Shown here: positions 8,494 to 17,529 of the stretch, one piece after another
Numbering within the stretch: position 1 is the first letter of the stretch
How the letters are laid out: each line of letters opens with the position of its first letter
DNA from: Sulfuritalea sp.
GTDB lineage: Bacteria > Pseudomonadota > Gammaproteobacteria > Burkholderiales > Rhodocyclaceae
Assembly: GCA_016712985.1 (NCBI GenBank)
Contig: JADJQA010000010.1
Span: 107,738 to 171,737, forward strand
Length of the DNA: 64,000 nucleotides
Reading direction: 5' to 3'
The notes under the pieces: generated by a model
Database searches by the model: none
What the model was told of the DNA's origin: nothing
What the model saw: only the letters and a program-made list of their open reading frames with translations
Program-made: the position numbers and the translations under genes

Positions 8494-10086
8494 ATGAATC
8501 CGGCCGCAATCCAGCATTTCGACGTCCTCGTCATCGGCAGCGGCCTGGCGGGTCAGTCGCTGGCACTGAGGCTTGCCGATACCCGCCGGGTCGCACTGGT
8601 GACCAAGAGGATGCTGGCGGACTCCGCCTCTACCTGGGCACAGGGCGGGATCGCCGCGGTGCTTGACCCCGCCGATTCCATCGATGCCCATGTCAACGAC
8701 ACCTTTACGGCCGGGGCCGGTCTGTGCGACCCGCCTGCCACCCGCTTTGTCATTGAACACGGCCGCGAGGCCATCGAGTGGCTGATTGGGCGCGGGGTGC
8801 CATTCACCACCGACGATTCGGCCCTGGGCTTCCACCTGACGCGGGAGGGCGGCCACGGCCAGCGCCGCATCATCCATGTCGCCGATGCCACGGGTAGCGC
8901 CGTGCAGCAGACCCTGACCGAACAGGTGAAGAACCATCCCAACATCACGGTTCTGGAGCGGCACATCGCAATCGATCTGTTGACCGCGGCGAAGCTCGGC
9001 CTGCCGCGCAATCGCTGCCTTGGTGCCTACGTGCTGGACATCGCTCGCGATCGCGTGCTGACGCTGGGCGCCAGCCATACGGCGATTGCCACGGGCGGGG
9101 CGGGCAAGGTCTATCTCTACACCACGAATCCCGACACCGCCACGGGCGACGGCATTGCCATGGCCTGGCGCGCCGGTTGCCGGGTGGCGAACATGGAGTT
9201 CATCCAGTTCCATCCGACCTGCCTCTACCACCCGCACGCCAAGTCCTTCCTGATTTCGGAAGCGGTGCGCGGCGAAGGCGGCCTGTTGCGCCTGCCCGAC
9301 GGCACGCGCTTCATGCCCGACCATGACAGCCGCGCCGAACTCGCCCCGCGCGACATCGTCGCCCGCGCGATTGACAGCGAGATGAAGCGCCACGGCCTCG
9401 ACTGCGTTTTCCTCGATATGACGCACAAGTCGGCGGAATTCCTCCAGGATCATTTCCCCACGATCCTGGCCCGCTGCCTTGAATTGGGAATCGACATCAC
9501 CCGCGAGCCGATTCCGGTGGTGCCCGCGGCGCATTACGCCTGCGGCGGCGTGGTCACCGACCTGGCGGCGCGCACCGATTTGAGCGGGCTCTATGCGATC
9601 GGCGAAACCACCTTCACCGGCCTGCACGGCGCCAACCGCCTGGCTTCGAATTCGCTGCTCGAATGCGTGGTGTTTTCCGCCGCGGCGGCGCGGGACATAC
9701 TCGCCGCGCCGCTGGAGCCCCTGCCCCATCTGCCGCAATGGGACGAGAGCCGGGTCCGCGACGCCGACGAGGAAATCGTCATTTCCCACAACTGGGACGA
9801 ACTGCGCCGCTTCATGTGGGACTACGTCGGCATCGTGCGCACCAACAAGCGCCTGGAACGCGCCCTGCATCGACTCCGCCTGCTGCAAAAGGAAATCGAC
9901 GAGTACTACGCGAACTTTCGTGTCGGCAACGACTTGATCGAGTTGCGCAATCTGGTGCTCACCGCGCATCTGATCGTCAAGAGCGCGCAGCGCCGCCACG
10001 AAAGCCGCGGCCTCCACTTCAGCAGCGACTACCCGGAAACCCTGCCGCGCGCACTGGAAACCGTACTGCATCCACGCCTGCCCTGA
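8494..10086 (+). CDS. nadB: L-aspartate oxidase
   Basis: 530 residues. It has an N-terminal FAD-binding GxGxxG (VIGSGLAGQS), the STWAQGG segment, the EFIQFHPT motif, the DHDSRAELAPRDIVARAI active-site segment and an R-L-A-S-N-S-L-L-E-C C-terminal FAD signature. It oxidises L-aspartate to iminoaspartate, the first step of de novo NAD synthesis. The partner nadA is not in the window. It is divergent from rpoE, a common arrangement in proteobacteria. Confidence 0.97.
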   Translation: MNPAAIQHFDVLVIGSGLAGQSLALRLADTRRVALVTKRMLADSASTWAQGGIAAVLDPADSIDAHVNDTFTAGAGLCDPPATRFVIEHGREAIEWLIGRGVPFTTDDSALGFHLTREGGHGQRRIIHVADATGSAVQQTLTEQVKNHPNITVLERHIAIDLLTAAKLGLPRNRCLGAYVLDIARDRVLTLGASHTAIATGGAGKVYLYTTNPDTATGDGIAMAWRAGCRVANMEFIQFHPTCLYHPHAKSFLISEAVRGEGGLLRLPDGTRFMPDHDSRAELAPRDIVARAIDSEMKRHGLDCVFLDMTHKSAEFLQDHFPTILARCLELGIDITREPIPVVPAAHYACGGVVTDLAARTDLSGLYAIGETTFTGLHGANRLASNSLLECVVFSAAAARDILAAPLEPLPHLPQWDESRVRDADEEIVISHNWDELRRFMWDYVGIVRTNKRLERALHRLRLLQKEIDEYYANFRVGNDLIELRNLVLTAHLIVKSAQRRHESRGLHFSSDYPETLPRALETVLHPRLP

Positions 10087-10102
10087 TCCGGACGGCTGAG
10101 CA

Positions 10103-10531
10103 TCAGGCTGGATCCGCCGCCGTCGATCGCCAGCGTAGCCAAAGGCGCAACTGGCGAAAGTCCTCCGGCGCCAGGCTGTCACCGAGCAAGGTCAGGGATC
10201 GCGACCGGCCCTGCTGCCGATACAGCAGCACAACCAGAAACGACAGAACCAGGGTATGCGGATGCACCAGCGCCTGGTTCACCGTGCCGTCGGCGCCGAC
10301 TGCTTCGAGCCTGCCATCGCCGTGCAATACCAGGCCATCGACAGGCGAGATCCCGCGCAGGCGCGCCAGGGAAGCGCCGATCGCCAACAGAAAAACAGCC
10401 GCCAGCCATGAGGGCACTGTGCTCGCCAGTACCGCGCCGACGGCCGCGACATGAGCAACCGACTGGATGACCAGCAGGCGACGCGAGGGCTTGATCGAAA
10501 CTGACAGGGGAGCGACCGACTTCATCGCCAC
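10103..10531 (-). CDS. YgfX-like small membrane protein
   Basis: 142 residues. Two hydrophobic segments at about 20-55 (VIQSVAHVAAVGAVLAST, LAAVFLLAIGASLA) are followed by a soluble part with an R-L-W-L-R-W ending. Size and layout match the YgfX/CptA-like family often found beside nadB in Betaproteobacteria. In E. coli the relative was described as a toxin affecting cell-shape proteins, but a toxin role is not shown here. It sits 6 bases after the fabF stop and may be the last gene of that operon. Confidence 0.7.
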   Translation of the reverse strand: MAMKSVAPLSVSIKPSRRLLVIQSVAHVAAVGAVLASTVPSWLAAVFLLAIGASLARLRGISPVDGLVLHGDGRLEAVGADGTVNQALVHPHTLVLSFLVVLLYRQQGRSRSLTLLGDSLAPEDFRQLRLWLRWRSTAADPA

Positions 10532-10537
10532 AACAAC

Positions 10538-11773
10538 TTAGATTCGACGGAACAGCAATGTGCCGTTGGTGCCGCCAAAGCCGAAATTGTTCTTCAGCGC
10601 CACATCGATCTTCATTGACCGTGCGGTATTGGCGCAATAGTCCAGATCGCACTCCGGATCCTGATTGAAGATGTTGATGGTGGGCGGAGATATCTGATGA
10701 TGCACCGCGAGCACCGCGAACACGGACTCGACACCGCCCGCGCCACCAAGCAGGTGGCCGGTCATCGATTTGGTTGAATTCACCACCAGTTTCTTCGCCG
10801 CCTCAACACCGAAGGCCAGCTTGATGGCGTCGGTCTCGTTCTTGTCGCCGAGTGGCGTCGACGTGCCGTGCGCGTTGACATATTGCACTTCGTCCGCATT
10901 GACACCGGCATTCTTCAGCGCATTCGCCATGCTGCGCCGCGGACCGTCGGTATCCGGAGCGGTCATGTGGAACGCGTCGCCACTCATGCCGAAACCGGCC
11001 AGTTCGGCGTAGATCCTCGCACCGCGTGCGCGCGCGTGCTCGTACTCTTCCAGCACCATCACGCCGGCGCCTTCGCCGAGCACGAAGCCGTCACGATCCT
11101 TGTCCCAGGGCCGGCTGGCCGTCGCCGGATCGTCGTTGCGCGTGGACAAAGCCTTGGCTGAAGCAAAGCCGCCGACCGACAGTGGCGTTATCGTGGCTTC
11201 GGAGCCGCCGCACACCATCACTTCGGCATCGCCGTACTCGATCATCCGCGCGCTGATTCCGATCGCATGCAAACCCGTGGTGCAGGCAGTGACCACCGAG
11301 ATGTTCGGCCCCTTCGCACCCAGCATGATGGACAGGTTCCCCGAGATCATGTTGATGATGGTGCCGGGAATGAAGAAGGGCGAAATCTTGCGCGGGCCGC
11401 CGGCCAGGTAGTCGTTGTGCGTTTCCTCGATCATCGGCAAGCCACCAATGCCCGAACCGATATTCACCCCTATGCGATCGGCGTTTTCGGCGCTGACTTG
11501 CAGCCCCGAATCGCGAAAAGCCTGGATGCCGGCCGCCATGCCGAAATGGATGAAAACATCCATCCGGCGCGCTTCCTTGGCCGACAGGTAGCCTGAGACA
11601 TCGAAGCCCTTCACCTCGCCCGCGATGCGCGCCGAAAATGCCGAGGCATCGAAGCGGGTGATCGGTCCAATGCCGCTCTTGCCGGCAACCAGGTTGTCCC
11701 AGGCTTCAGGAACGCTATTGCCAACCGGCGAGACCAAACCCAGACCGGTGACGACCACACGGCGTCGCGTCAC
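10538..11773 (-). CDS. fabF: Beta-ketoacyl-ACP synthase II
   Basis: 411 residues with a thiolase fold. The catalytic Cys164 lies in VVTACTTGLHA, the first His in AHGTSTPLGD (about 304) and the second in MTGHLLGGAGG (about 341). It elongates acyl-ACP with malonyl-ACP. Thirty-three bases separate it from acpP, its usual neighbour, and it ends the fab operon. Confidence 0.97.
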   Translation of the reverse strand: MTRRRVVVTGLGLVSPVGNSVPEAWDNLVAGKSGIGPITRFDASAFSARIAGEVKGFDVSGYLSAKEARRMDVFIHFGMAAGIQAFRDSGLQVSAENADRIGVNIGSGIGGLPMIEETHNDYLAGGPRKISPFFIPGTIINMISGNLSIMLGAKGPNISVVTACTTGLHAIGISARMIEYGDAEVMVCGGSEATITPLSVGGFASAKALSTRNDDPATASRPWDKDRDGFVLGEGAGVMVLEEYEHARARGARIYAELAGFGMSGDAFHMTAPDTDGPRRSMANALKNAGVNADEVQYVNAHGTSTPLGDKNETDAIKLAFGVEAAKKLVVNSTKSMTGHLLGGAGGVESVFAVLAVHHQISPPTINIFNQDPECDLDYCANTARSMKIDVALKNNFGFGGTNGTLLFRRI

Positions 11774-11806
11774 GATGAACTCCGAAAGTTGGAATGAGGA
11801 TAAAGA

Positions 11807-12046
11807 CTATTTCTTGACATTGGCGACGACGTAGTCAATCGCCTGCTGTACCGTGGTGATCTTCTCGGCGTCCTCATCGGGAATTTCGCACTCGAACTCT
11901 TCCTCCAGTGCCATCACCAGTTCCACTGTGTCCAGAGAATCAGCACCGAGATCGTCCACGAAGTGGGACTCGTTTTTGATATCGGCTTCATTGACGCCAA
12001 GTTGCTCGGCGACGATCTTCTTGACGCGTTGTTCGATGTTCTCCAT
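11807..12046 (-). CDS. acpP: Acyl carrier protein
   Basis: 79 residues, acidic, four-helix ACP. Ser37 in the D-S-L-D motif (DDLGADSLDTVELV) is the site of the 4'-phosphopantetheine arm. It carries growing acyl chains for the adjacent FabD, FabG, FabH and FabF. Length and sequence are very close to E. coli AcpP. Confidence 0.98.
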   Translation of the reverse strand: MENIEQRVKKIVAEQLGVNEADIKNESHFVDDLGADSLDTVELVMALEEEFECEIPDEDAEKITTVQQAIDYVVANVKK

Positions 12047-12135
12047 CTTGAAACTCCTTCCCTGGATTGTTCGGGTGGTTGAAACCAGCGTATTTTAACA
12101 AAAATGCCGGACGTCCTTGCGGGTTTGACATCCAC

Positions 12136-12882
12136 TCAAACCATATACATTCCGCCATTGACATTCAGCGTGACGCCGGTGATATACCCTGCGCGCTTCG
12201 ATGCAAGAAACGCCACGGTCGCGGCAATTTCGTCCGGCTGGCCCAGACGCCCCAGCGGAATCTGGCTCAACAGGACGTCGCGTTGCGCATCCGTCAGTGT
12301 CCGCGTCATGTCGGTATCCATGAATCCCGGCGCAACGCAATTCACCGTGATGTTGCGGCTGCCAAGTTCCTGCGCCAGTGACCGGCTCATGCCGGCCACA
12401 CCTGCCTTGGCTGCGGCATAGTTGGCCTGGCCTGGATTTCCGGCCTCGCCGACCACAGAGGTGATGTTGATGATGCGTCCGAAGCGCGCCTTCATCATGC
12501 CGCGCATGACCAGCTTCGACAGGCGGAACACGGCCTTGAGGTTGGTCGCAATGACTAAATCCCATTCATCGTCCTTCATTCGCATGGCGAGATTATCGCG
12601 GGTAATCCCGGCGTTGTTCACCAATACCGAAACCGCGCCGAATTTCTTGTCGATCTCGCCGACCAGCGCTTCACAGGCGACCGCGTCGGTGACATCCACC
12701 ATCACGCCCCAGCCGCTCACGCCGGCCATGTCCAGCACCTTCTGAATCTCGCTGGCGCCTGCATCCGAGGTCGCGGTGCCGATCACGGTGGCACCCTGTG
12801 CGCCCAGTTCCAGGGCGATGGCACGACCCAGGCCGCGCGACGCCCCCGTCACCAGGGCGATCAGCCCTTTCAAACCCGCCAT
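12136..12882 (-). CDS. fabG: 3-oxoacyl-ACP reductase
   Basis: 248 residues from the ATG at 12882, which has an AGGGAGG ribosome site. The frame is open further upstream but would run into fabD. It is a classical short-chain dehydrogenase: TGASRGLG cofactor loop, NNAG, and the catalytic Ser142, Tyr155 and Lys159 (YAAAK). It reduces 3-oxoacyl-ACP with NADPH. One base separates it from the fabD stop. Confidence 0.97.
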   Translation of the reverse strand: MAGLKGLIALVTGASRGLGRAIALELGAQGATVIGTATSDAGASEIQKVLDMAGVSGWGVMVDVTDAVACEALVGEIDKKFGAVSVLVNNAGITRDNLAMRMKDDEWDLVIATNLKAVFRLSKLVMRGMMKARFGRIINITSVVGEAGNPGQANYAAAKAGVAGMSRSLAQELGSRNITVNCVAPGFMDTDMTRTLTDAQRDVLLSQIPLGRLGQPDEIAATVAFLASKRAGYITGVTLNVNGGMYMV

Positions 12883-12883
12883 G

Positions 12884-13870
12884 TCAGCCTCCCTTTGTGT
12901 CGCTGGCAGCGCCGGCGACGCTATCCCCATGGGACACCGCCACCAGCGCTGCATCGATGCCGGCCCGGTCATTCAGGGCAATGCCGCTGAGTTCTTCGAC
13001 ACAGCGCTTGGCCAGCCCGGACAGCACTTTGCCCGGACCGCACTCAAGTATGTGGGTCACCCCCGCCGCCTGCATCGCCTGCATGATCTCGACCCAGCGC
13101 ACCGGCGAGGCAGCCTGGCGCACCAGCGCGTCCCTGATCGCGGCGGGATCGGAAACCTGTTTCACATCGACATTGTTGATTACAGGAATTCGCGGCGCGG
13201 CCAGAATCAGTTGCCCCAGGCGGGTCCCGAGCTTTTCCGCGGCCGGTTGCATCAGTGAGCAATGAAAAGGCGCCGATACCGGCAGCATCAGGGCGCGCTT
13301 GGCACCCTTGGCCTTGACAATTTGAGCGGCGCGTTCAACTGCCGCCTTGTCGCCAGCGATCACGGTCTGCTTCGGTTCATTGAAGTTCACCGCCTGCACC
13401 ACCTGCCCTTGCGCTGCCTCGGCACAGGCTGCGATCACGGCCGCGGCATCGAGTCCCATTACCGCGGCCATGGCACCCACACCGGCTGGAACGGCTTCCT
13501 GCATCGCACTGGCGCGCAGTTCGACCAGCGGTATCGCATCCTTGAATTGCAGCACTCCGGCAGCCACCAGCGCCGAATACTCGCCAAGACTGTGTCCGGC
13601 GACCAGAGCCGGCTCTGCGCCGCCCCTTGCAAGCCACAGGCGATACACCGCGATGCCGGCGGTGAGCATCAGCGGCTGGGTGTTGACCGTCTGGTTCAGA
13701 GCCTCCGCCGGGCCTTCGCCAACCAGTTGCCACAAGTCGCGTCCGAGCGCAGTCGAAGCCTCGTCAAAGGTCGCGCGGATCACCGCAGTGGCGTCCGCAT
13801 CCCCGCAATACGCCGCCATCATGCCGAGCGACTGGGATCCCTGTCCTGGAAACACGATTGCGAATTTCAT
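12884..13870 (-). CDS. fabD: Malonyl-CoA:ACP transacylase
   Basis: 328 residues from the ATG at 13870 (M-K-F-A-I-V-F-P-G-Q-G-S-Q), preceded by GGGAGA. The nucleophile Ser94 lies in GHSLGEYSAL and the catalytic His is in SAPFHCSLM. It moves malonyl from CoA to AcpP. It is located between fabH and fabG as in many proteobacteria. Confidence 0.97.
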   Translation of the reverse strand: MKFAIVFPGQGSQSLGMMAAYCGDADATAVIRATFDEASTALGRDLWQLVGEGPAEALNQTVNTQPLMLTAGIAVYRLWLARGGAEPALVAGHSLGEYSALVAAGVLQFKDAIPLVELRASAMQEAVPAGVGAMAAVMGLDAAAVIAACAEAAQGQVVQAVNFNEPKQTVIAGDKAAVERAAQIVKAKGAKRALMLPVSAPFHCSLMQPAAEKLGTRLGQLILAAPRIPVINNVDVKQVSDPAAIRDALVRQAASPVRWVEIMQAMQAAGVTHILECGPGKVLSGLAKRCVEELSGIALNDRAGIDAALVAVSHGDSVAGAASDTKGG

Positions 13871-13887
13871 GCCGATTTCTCCCGAGT

Positions 13888-14856
13888 TCAAAACCTGAGC
13901 AGGGTGGCGCCCCAGGTGAAGCCGCCGCCGACACCCTCCAGCAGCAGATGTTGGCCGCGCTGAATGCGACCATCGCGCACTGCCTCGTCGAGCGCCAGCG
14001 GAATCGACGCAGCGGAAGTATTGCCATGACGTTCCACGGCAACGATGCATCGTTCCGATGGCAGATGGAGCCTCTTCGCCGTTGCCTGCAGGATGCGCAC
14101 ATTGGCCTGATGCGGAATCAGCCAGTCCACCTGCGCCACCGTCATACCAGCCGCTGTGAGTACTTCATGCGCGACATCCGCCAGGACCTTCACGGCGAAT
14201 TTGAATACGGCCTGCCCATCCATGCGCAGGAAGGGATCGCCGGTGGCCACGCCGCCGCACAACTGCCCCGGCACGGAAAGAATGTCATGATGACGGCCAT
14301 CGGCATGGATTGCGCTGGCGAGCAACCCCGGCTGGTCCGAGGCCTCGAGCACGACGGCGCCCGCGCCATCGCCGAACAGTACGCAGGTGTTGCGATCGTT
14401 CCAGTCGAGAATGTGCGAAAACACCTCGGCGCCGACCACCAGCGCGCACTTGTGCGAACCGGAGCGAATGAACTTCTCCGCAATCACCATGGCATAGGCG
14501 AAGCCGCTGCACACGGCTTGCACGTCGAAGGCCGGTGCGCCGTTGGTTATGCCGAGCTTGTCCTGCAGCAGGACTGCGGTGCTGGGAAATATGTAATCGG
14601 GCGTCGAGGTTGCAACGATGATGAGATCGATATCCGCAGGCAGGCGTCCGGCCGCCTGCAGCGCGCGCCGGCTGGCTTCCAGCGCCAGGTCGCTGCTGGT
14701 GACGCCGGGCGCTGCCAGATGGCGACTGCGGATGCCGGTTCGCTCGACTATCCACTCATCGGACGATTCGAGTCCGCGGGCGGCGATCAGGGCTGAATTG
14801 CTGACGGGCTCGCCGGGCTTGTAGCTGCCGGTGCCGCTGATTCGTGTGTGGATCAT
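13888..14856 (-). CDS. fabH: Beta-ketoacyl-ACP synthase III
   Basis: 322 residues from the ATG at 14856 (MIHTRISGTGSY). The longer open frame overlaps plsX and is not needed. The Cys-His-Asn triad is visible: Cys116 in AVCSGFA, His in IPHQANVRI and Asn in HGNTSAAS. It starts fatty-acid synthesis by condensing acetyl-CoA with malonyl-ACP. It is 13 bases downstream of plsX. Confidence 0.97.
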   Translation of the reverse strand: MIHTRISGTGSYKPGEPVSNSALIAARGLESSDEWIVERTGIRSRHLAAPGVTSSDLALEASRRALQAAGRLPADIDLIIVATSTPDYIFPSTAVLLQDKLGITNGAPAFDVQAVCSGFAYAMVIAEKFIRSGSHKCALVVGAEVFSHILDWNDRNTCVLFGDGAGAVVLEASDQPGLLASAIHADGRHHDILSVPGQLCGGVATGDPFLRMDGQAVFKFAVKVLADVAHEVLTAAGMTVAQVDWLIPHQANVRILQATAKRLHLPSERCIVAVERHGNTSAASIPLALDEAVRDGRIQRGQHLLLEGVGGGFTWGATLLRF

Positions 14857-14869
14857 TGCTCGTCCATTA

Positions 14870-15895
14870 TCAATCGCAGAGAGTCGGCGCCGGCGGGACG
14901 GCGGCCATGCGCGCGGCAATGGCTTCCGGCAGGCGCTGCCGCGCCTCCTCGGCCGCCTTTTCCAACGCGTAGCCAAACGCCAGTTGATCGGCCGAACCGT
15001 GGCTCTTGACCACGATGCCCCTGAGGCCCAGCAGGCTCGCGCCGTTGTAGCGGCGCGGATCAAAGCGCCGCCGAAAGGACTTGAGCACGGGCATGGCCAC
15101 CAGGGCCGCCAGCTTGGTGACCAGGTTGCGCGAGAATTCCTGCTTCAGCGCGCCACCTATCATGTGGGCCAGGCCCTCGGCGGCCTTCAGCGTGACATTG
15201 CCGACAAACCCGTCGCAGACCACCACGTCTGCCGTGCCCTTGAAAATGTCGTTGCCCTCGACGTTGCCGATGAAATTGAGGTCGGTAGCGCGCAGCAACT
15301 CCGCTGCGCGCTTCACCGCTTCATTGCCTTTCAATGCCTCCTCGCCGATATTCAGCAAGCCCACCGTCGGCCGTTCCTTGTGCTCCAGCGCGGAAACCAG
15401 CAGGGAGCCCATTACGCCGAATTGCAGCAAATGCTCCGGGCTGCAATCGACGTTGGCGCCAAGGTCCAGCACGTAGGTACGGCCACGCTGTGACGGCAGG
15501 ACGGAACAGATGGCCGGGCGATCGATGCCGGGCAGGGTCTTCAGCACGAATCGTGATACGGCCATCAAGGCGCCGGTGTTGCCGGCCGACACGGCGGCGT
15601 TGGCCGCGCCTTCCTTGACCAGATCGACCGCCACGCGCATCGAGGAGTCCTTCTTGCCGCGCAGCGCGGTGGCGACCGCCTCGTCCATCGCTACCACCTC
15701 GGAGGCATGACGGATCAACAGGCGGCTGCCGAATTCAACCTTCAAAGCCTCGGCCTGCGGACGCAGAACCTCTTCGCGGCCGACCAGAATGGCGGCGCAA
15801 TCGGTGTCGTGGCGCAGAAATTCAACAATAGCGGGCAGCGTTACCGACGGACCGTGGTCGCCGCCCATACAATCCACCGCTAGGGTGATCGCCAT
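14870..15895 (-). CDS. plsX: Phosphate acyltransferase PlsX
   Basis: 341 residues, starting A-I-T-L-A-V-D-C-M-G-G-D-H-G-P, the hallmark of PlsX. Further family motifs are SAGNTGALMA and FVGNVTLKAAEG. It makes acyl-phosphate from acyl-ACP for membrane phospholipid synthesis and links the ribosomal gene rpmF to the fab genes in the usual order. Confidence 0.97.
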   Translation of the reverse strand: MAITLAVDCMGGDHGPSVTLPAIVEFLRHDTDCAAILVGREEVLRPQAEALKVEFGSRLLIRHASEVVAMDEAVATALRGKKDSSMRVAVDLVKEGAANAAVSAGNTGALMAVSRFVLKTLPGIDRPAICSVLPSQRGRTYVLDLGANVDCSPEHLLQFGVMGSLLVSALEHKERPTVGLLNIGEEALKGNEAVKRAAELLRATDLNFIGNVEGNDIFKGTADVVVCDGFVGNVTLKAAEGLAHMIGGALKQEFSRNLVTKLAALVAMPVLKSFRRRFDPRRYNGASLLGLRGIVVKSHGSADQLAFGYALEKAAEEARQRLPEAIAARMAAVPPAPTLCD

Positions 15896-15977
15896 CGCTC
15901 AGTGGTCTTCCGGAGCTCTCTATGTGCAAAAACGACCGGACGCACAGCGCACACCCGGCCGGTTTCAACAAGCTGAA

Positions 15978-16157
15978 TTATTCGCCCTTGGCTTTCACCA
16001 ACTTCTTGCCGCGATACACGCCAGACGGCGAGATATGGTGGCGCAGATGGACCTCTCCGGTGGTCGGCTCGACGGCCAGCGGCGGGTTGGTCAGGAAGTC
16101 ATGCGCGCGATGCATGCCGCGCTTGGACGGGGATTTCTTGTTCTGTTGCACAGCCAT
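15978..16157 (-). CDS. rpmF: Ribosomal protein L32
   Basis: 59 residues, read from the ATG at 16157 to the TAA at 15978. The product is basic, begins M-A-V-Q-Q-N-K-K-S-P-S-K-R-G-M-H-R and contains the conserved stretch HHISPSGVYRGKK. It is a component of the large ribosomal subunit. The zinc-binding cysteines of some L32 proteins are absent, as in most Proteobacteria. It is placed between yceD and plsX, the conserved order. Confidence 0.95.
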   Translation of the reverse strand: MAVQQNKKSPSKRGMHRAHDFLTNPPLAVEPTTGEVHLRHHISPSGVYRGKKLVKAKGE

Positions 16158-16175
16158 TTCGCTACTCCTGGTTTC

Positions 16176-16694
16176 TCAATGCTTATTCAAAGCGGCCAGC
16201 GCCGCAAAAGGCGACGACCCATGTACATCGGCGTTCGCCTGTGGCGACTCGCACTGCTCGTGCCGTGGCGCGATGGGCAGCGCCAGCAGCACTTCATCCT
16301 CTATCAGCGACAGAACCACCAGCGCCTTGTCGGCCGCGATGGCATCCGCGCTGTCATCGACCAGATCGTCGTCCGGCCAGTCCTCGCCCGGCGCTACCAG
16401 TTGCAGCCGACTCTTGATGGCCAGCGGAAACTTCACTCCGCCAAGGCAGCGCTGGCAGCACAGCACAGGATCCCCCGCTATGGCCAGTTGCAGCCACGAC
16501 TTGCCCTGCTCGTCCCGCCATCCTTCGAGCCGAACCGACAAGCGACCTGCGGTTGCGCCCAGCAGGTCCGCCAGGCGCGGCAATTCGTCCAAGCCCACGC
16601 TACGGTCCAGCACACCTGCTCCGCGCGCGAACTCGAGGCTGTCTATGACCGTTCCGGCAATCGAATCAGACACGGACTGGCGCTCGCGCGACAT
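16176..16694 (-). CDS. yceD: YceD/DUF177 family protein
   Basis: 172 residues from the ATG at 16694; an in-frame ATG at 16727 would add 11. It has the family signature LCCQRCLGGVKFPL with paired cysteines, and an acidic C-terminus. In bacteria DUF177 lies upstream of rpmF and has been linked to 23S rRNA metabolism. Neither start has a good ribosome site. It is divergent from maf with only a short gap. Confidence 0.88.
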   Translation of the reverse strand: MSRERQSVSDSIAGTVIDSLEFARGAGVLDRSVGLDELPRLADLLGATAGRLSVRLEGWRDEQGKSWLQLAIAGDPVLCCQRCLGGVKFPLAIKSRLQLVAPGEDWPDDDLVDDSADAIAADKALVVLSLIEDEVLLALPIAPRHEQCESPQANADVHGSSPFAALAALNKH

Positions 16695-16743
16695 AAAACG
16701 GCGGATGCTATCATGCCCGACCCCCATTTTTCAAGTCTGAAGC

Positions 16744-17325
16744 ATGGCTCGCCTCGTCGTTCTTGCCTCAAGTTCACCCTTCCGCCGCGAACTTCTCGCC
16801 CGCCTGCAGATCCCGTTCGAAACCGCCGTGCCGGAAGCCGACGAGTCGCCGCTGCCGGGCGAAGTCCCCGCGGCAACCGCCCAACGCCTGGCCGAAGCCA
16901 AAGCCCGCGCGGTGGCTCAACGCTATCCCGACGCGCTGATCATCGGCTCGGACCAGGTCGCCGCCAGCGGCAGTGAACGCTTCGGCAAACCGGGGCGGCG
17001 CGAGAATGCCACCGCACAGTTGCGCCGGATGCGCGGCAAAGAGGTGGTCTTCCACACCGGACTGTGCCTGCTGAACAGCGCGAGCAACCGTGCGCAAGTG
17101 CGCTGCATTGACACTTACGTGGGGTTTCGCAAGCTGAGCGATGCCGAAATCGAATCCTACCTCGACAAGGAAGACGCGCTCAATTGCGCCGGCAGCGCCA
17201 AGTCCGAAGGGCTCGGCATTTCCCTGCTCTGCTACCTGCGCGGCGATGATCCCAACGCGCTGGTGGGACTGCCCTTGATCGCGCTCTGCGACATGCTGCG
17301 CGCCGAAGGCCTGCACCTGCCGTGA
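16744..17325 (+). CDS. maf: Maf/YceF nucleotide pyrophosphatase
   Basis: 193 residues with the Maf motifs: LASSSPFRRELL at the N-terminus, E-A-K-A-R-A, IGSDQV (catalytic Asp region), GKPG and the G-S-A-K-S-E-G segment. It hydrolyses non-canonical or modified nucleoside triphosphates (m7GTP in the YceF subgroup). It is divergent from yceD-rpmF, as in many proteobacteria. The stop codon coincides with the left end of a dispersed repeat. Confidence 0.92.
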   Translation: MARLVVLASSSPFRRELLARLQIPFETAVPEADESPLPGEVPAATAQRLAEAKARAVAQRYPDALIIGSDQVAASGSERFGKPGRRENATAQLRRMRGKEVVFHTGLCLLNSASNRAQVRCIDTYVGFRKLSDAEIESYLDKEDALNCAGSAKSEGLGISLLCYLRGDDPNALVGLPLIALCDMLRAEGLHLP

Positions 17326-17510
17326 GCGCTCCCCGCCGGGCCGTCCCAAGGGGGCACAGCCAAGCTCCGGAGCCGCGCAGCGGCGAACCACTATCCCCTG
17401 CCTTGTGGCGAAGGCAGGGTTTCGCGGAGCACTGCTCCGCGCTGCCGCAGCCGGCCGGCTATGCAAAGCCGGCCGTGGGATCGGGGCCGGGGGGATGGTA
17501 GTCCAATGAC
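17322..17510. repeat. Dispersed intergenic repeat, copy A
   Basis: It starts at the maf stop codon with T-G-A-G-C-G-C-T followed by CCCCGCCGGGCCGTCCCAAG, then CAGCCAA and GAGCCGCGCAGCGGCGAACC, and ends with GGCCGGGGGGATGGTAGTCC. The first 75 bases and the last 20 match copy B at 45143-45254 almost base for base. An extra GC-rich stretch (about 17400-17480) sits in the middle. It occupies the gap between maf and the methyltransferase gene. Confidence 0.75.
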
Positions 17511-17529
17511 CTGCGCGTTCTGAGCCCTG

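Noticed and set aside
8452..10182. 576-codon open frame opposite nadB
   Set aside because: Antisense shadow of a complete, motif-rich L-aspartate oxidase in high-GC DNA.
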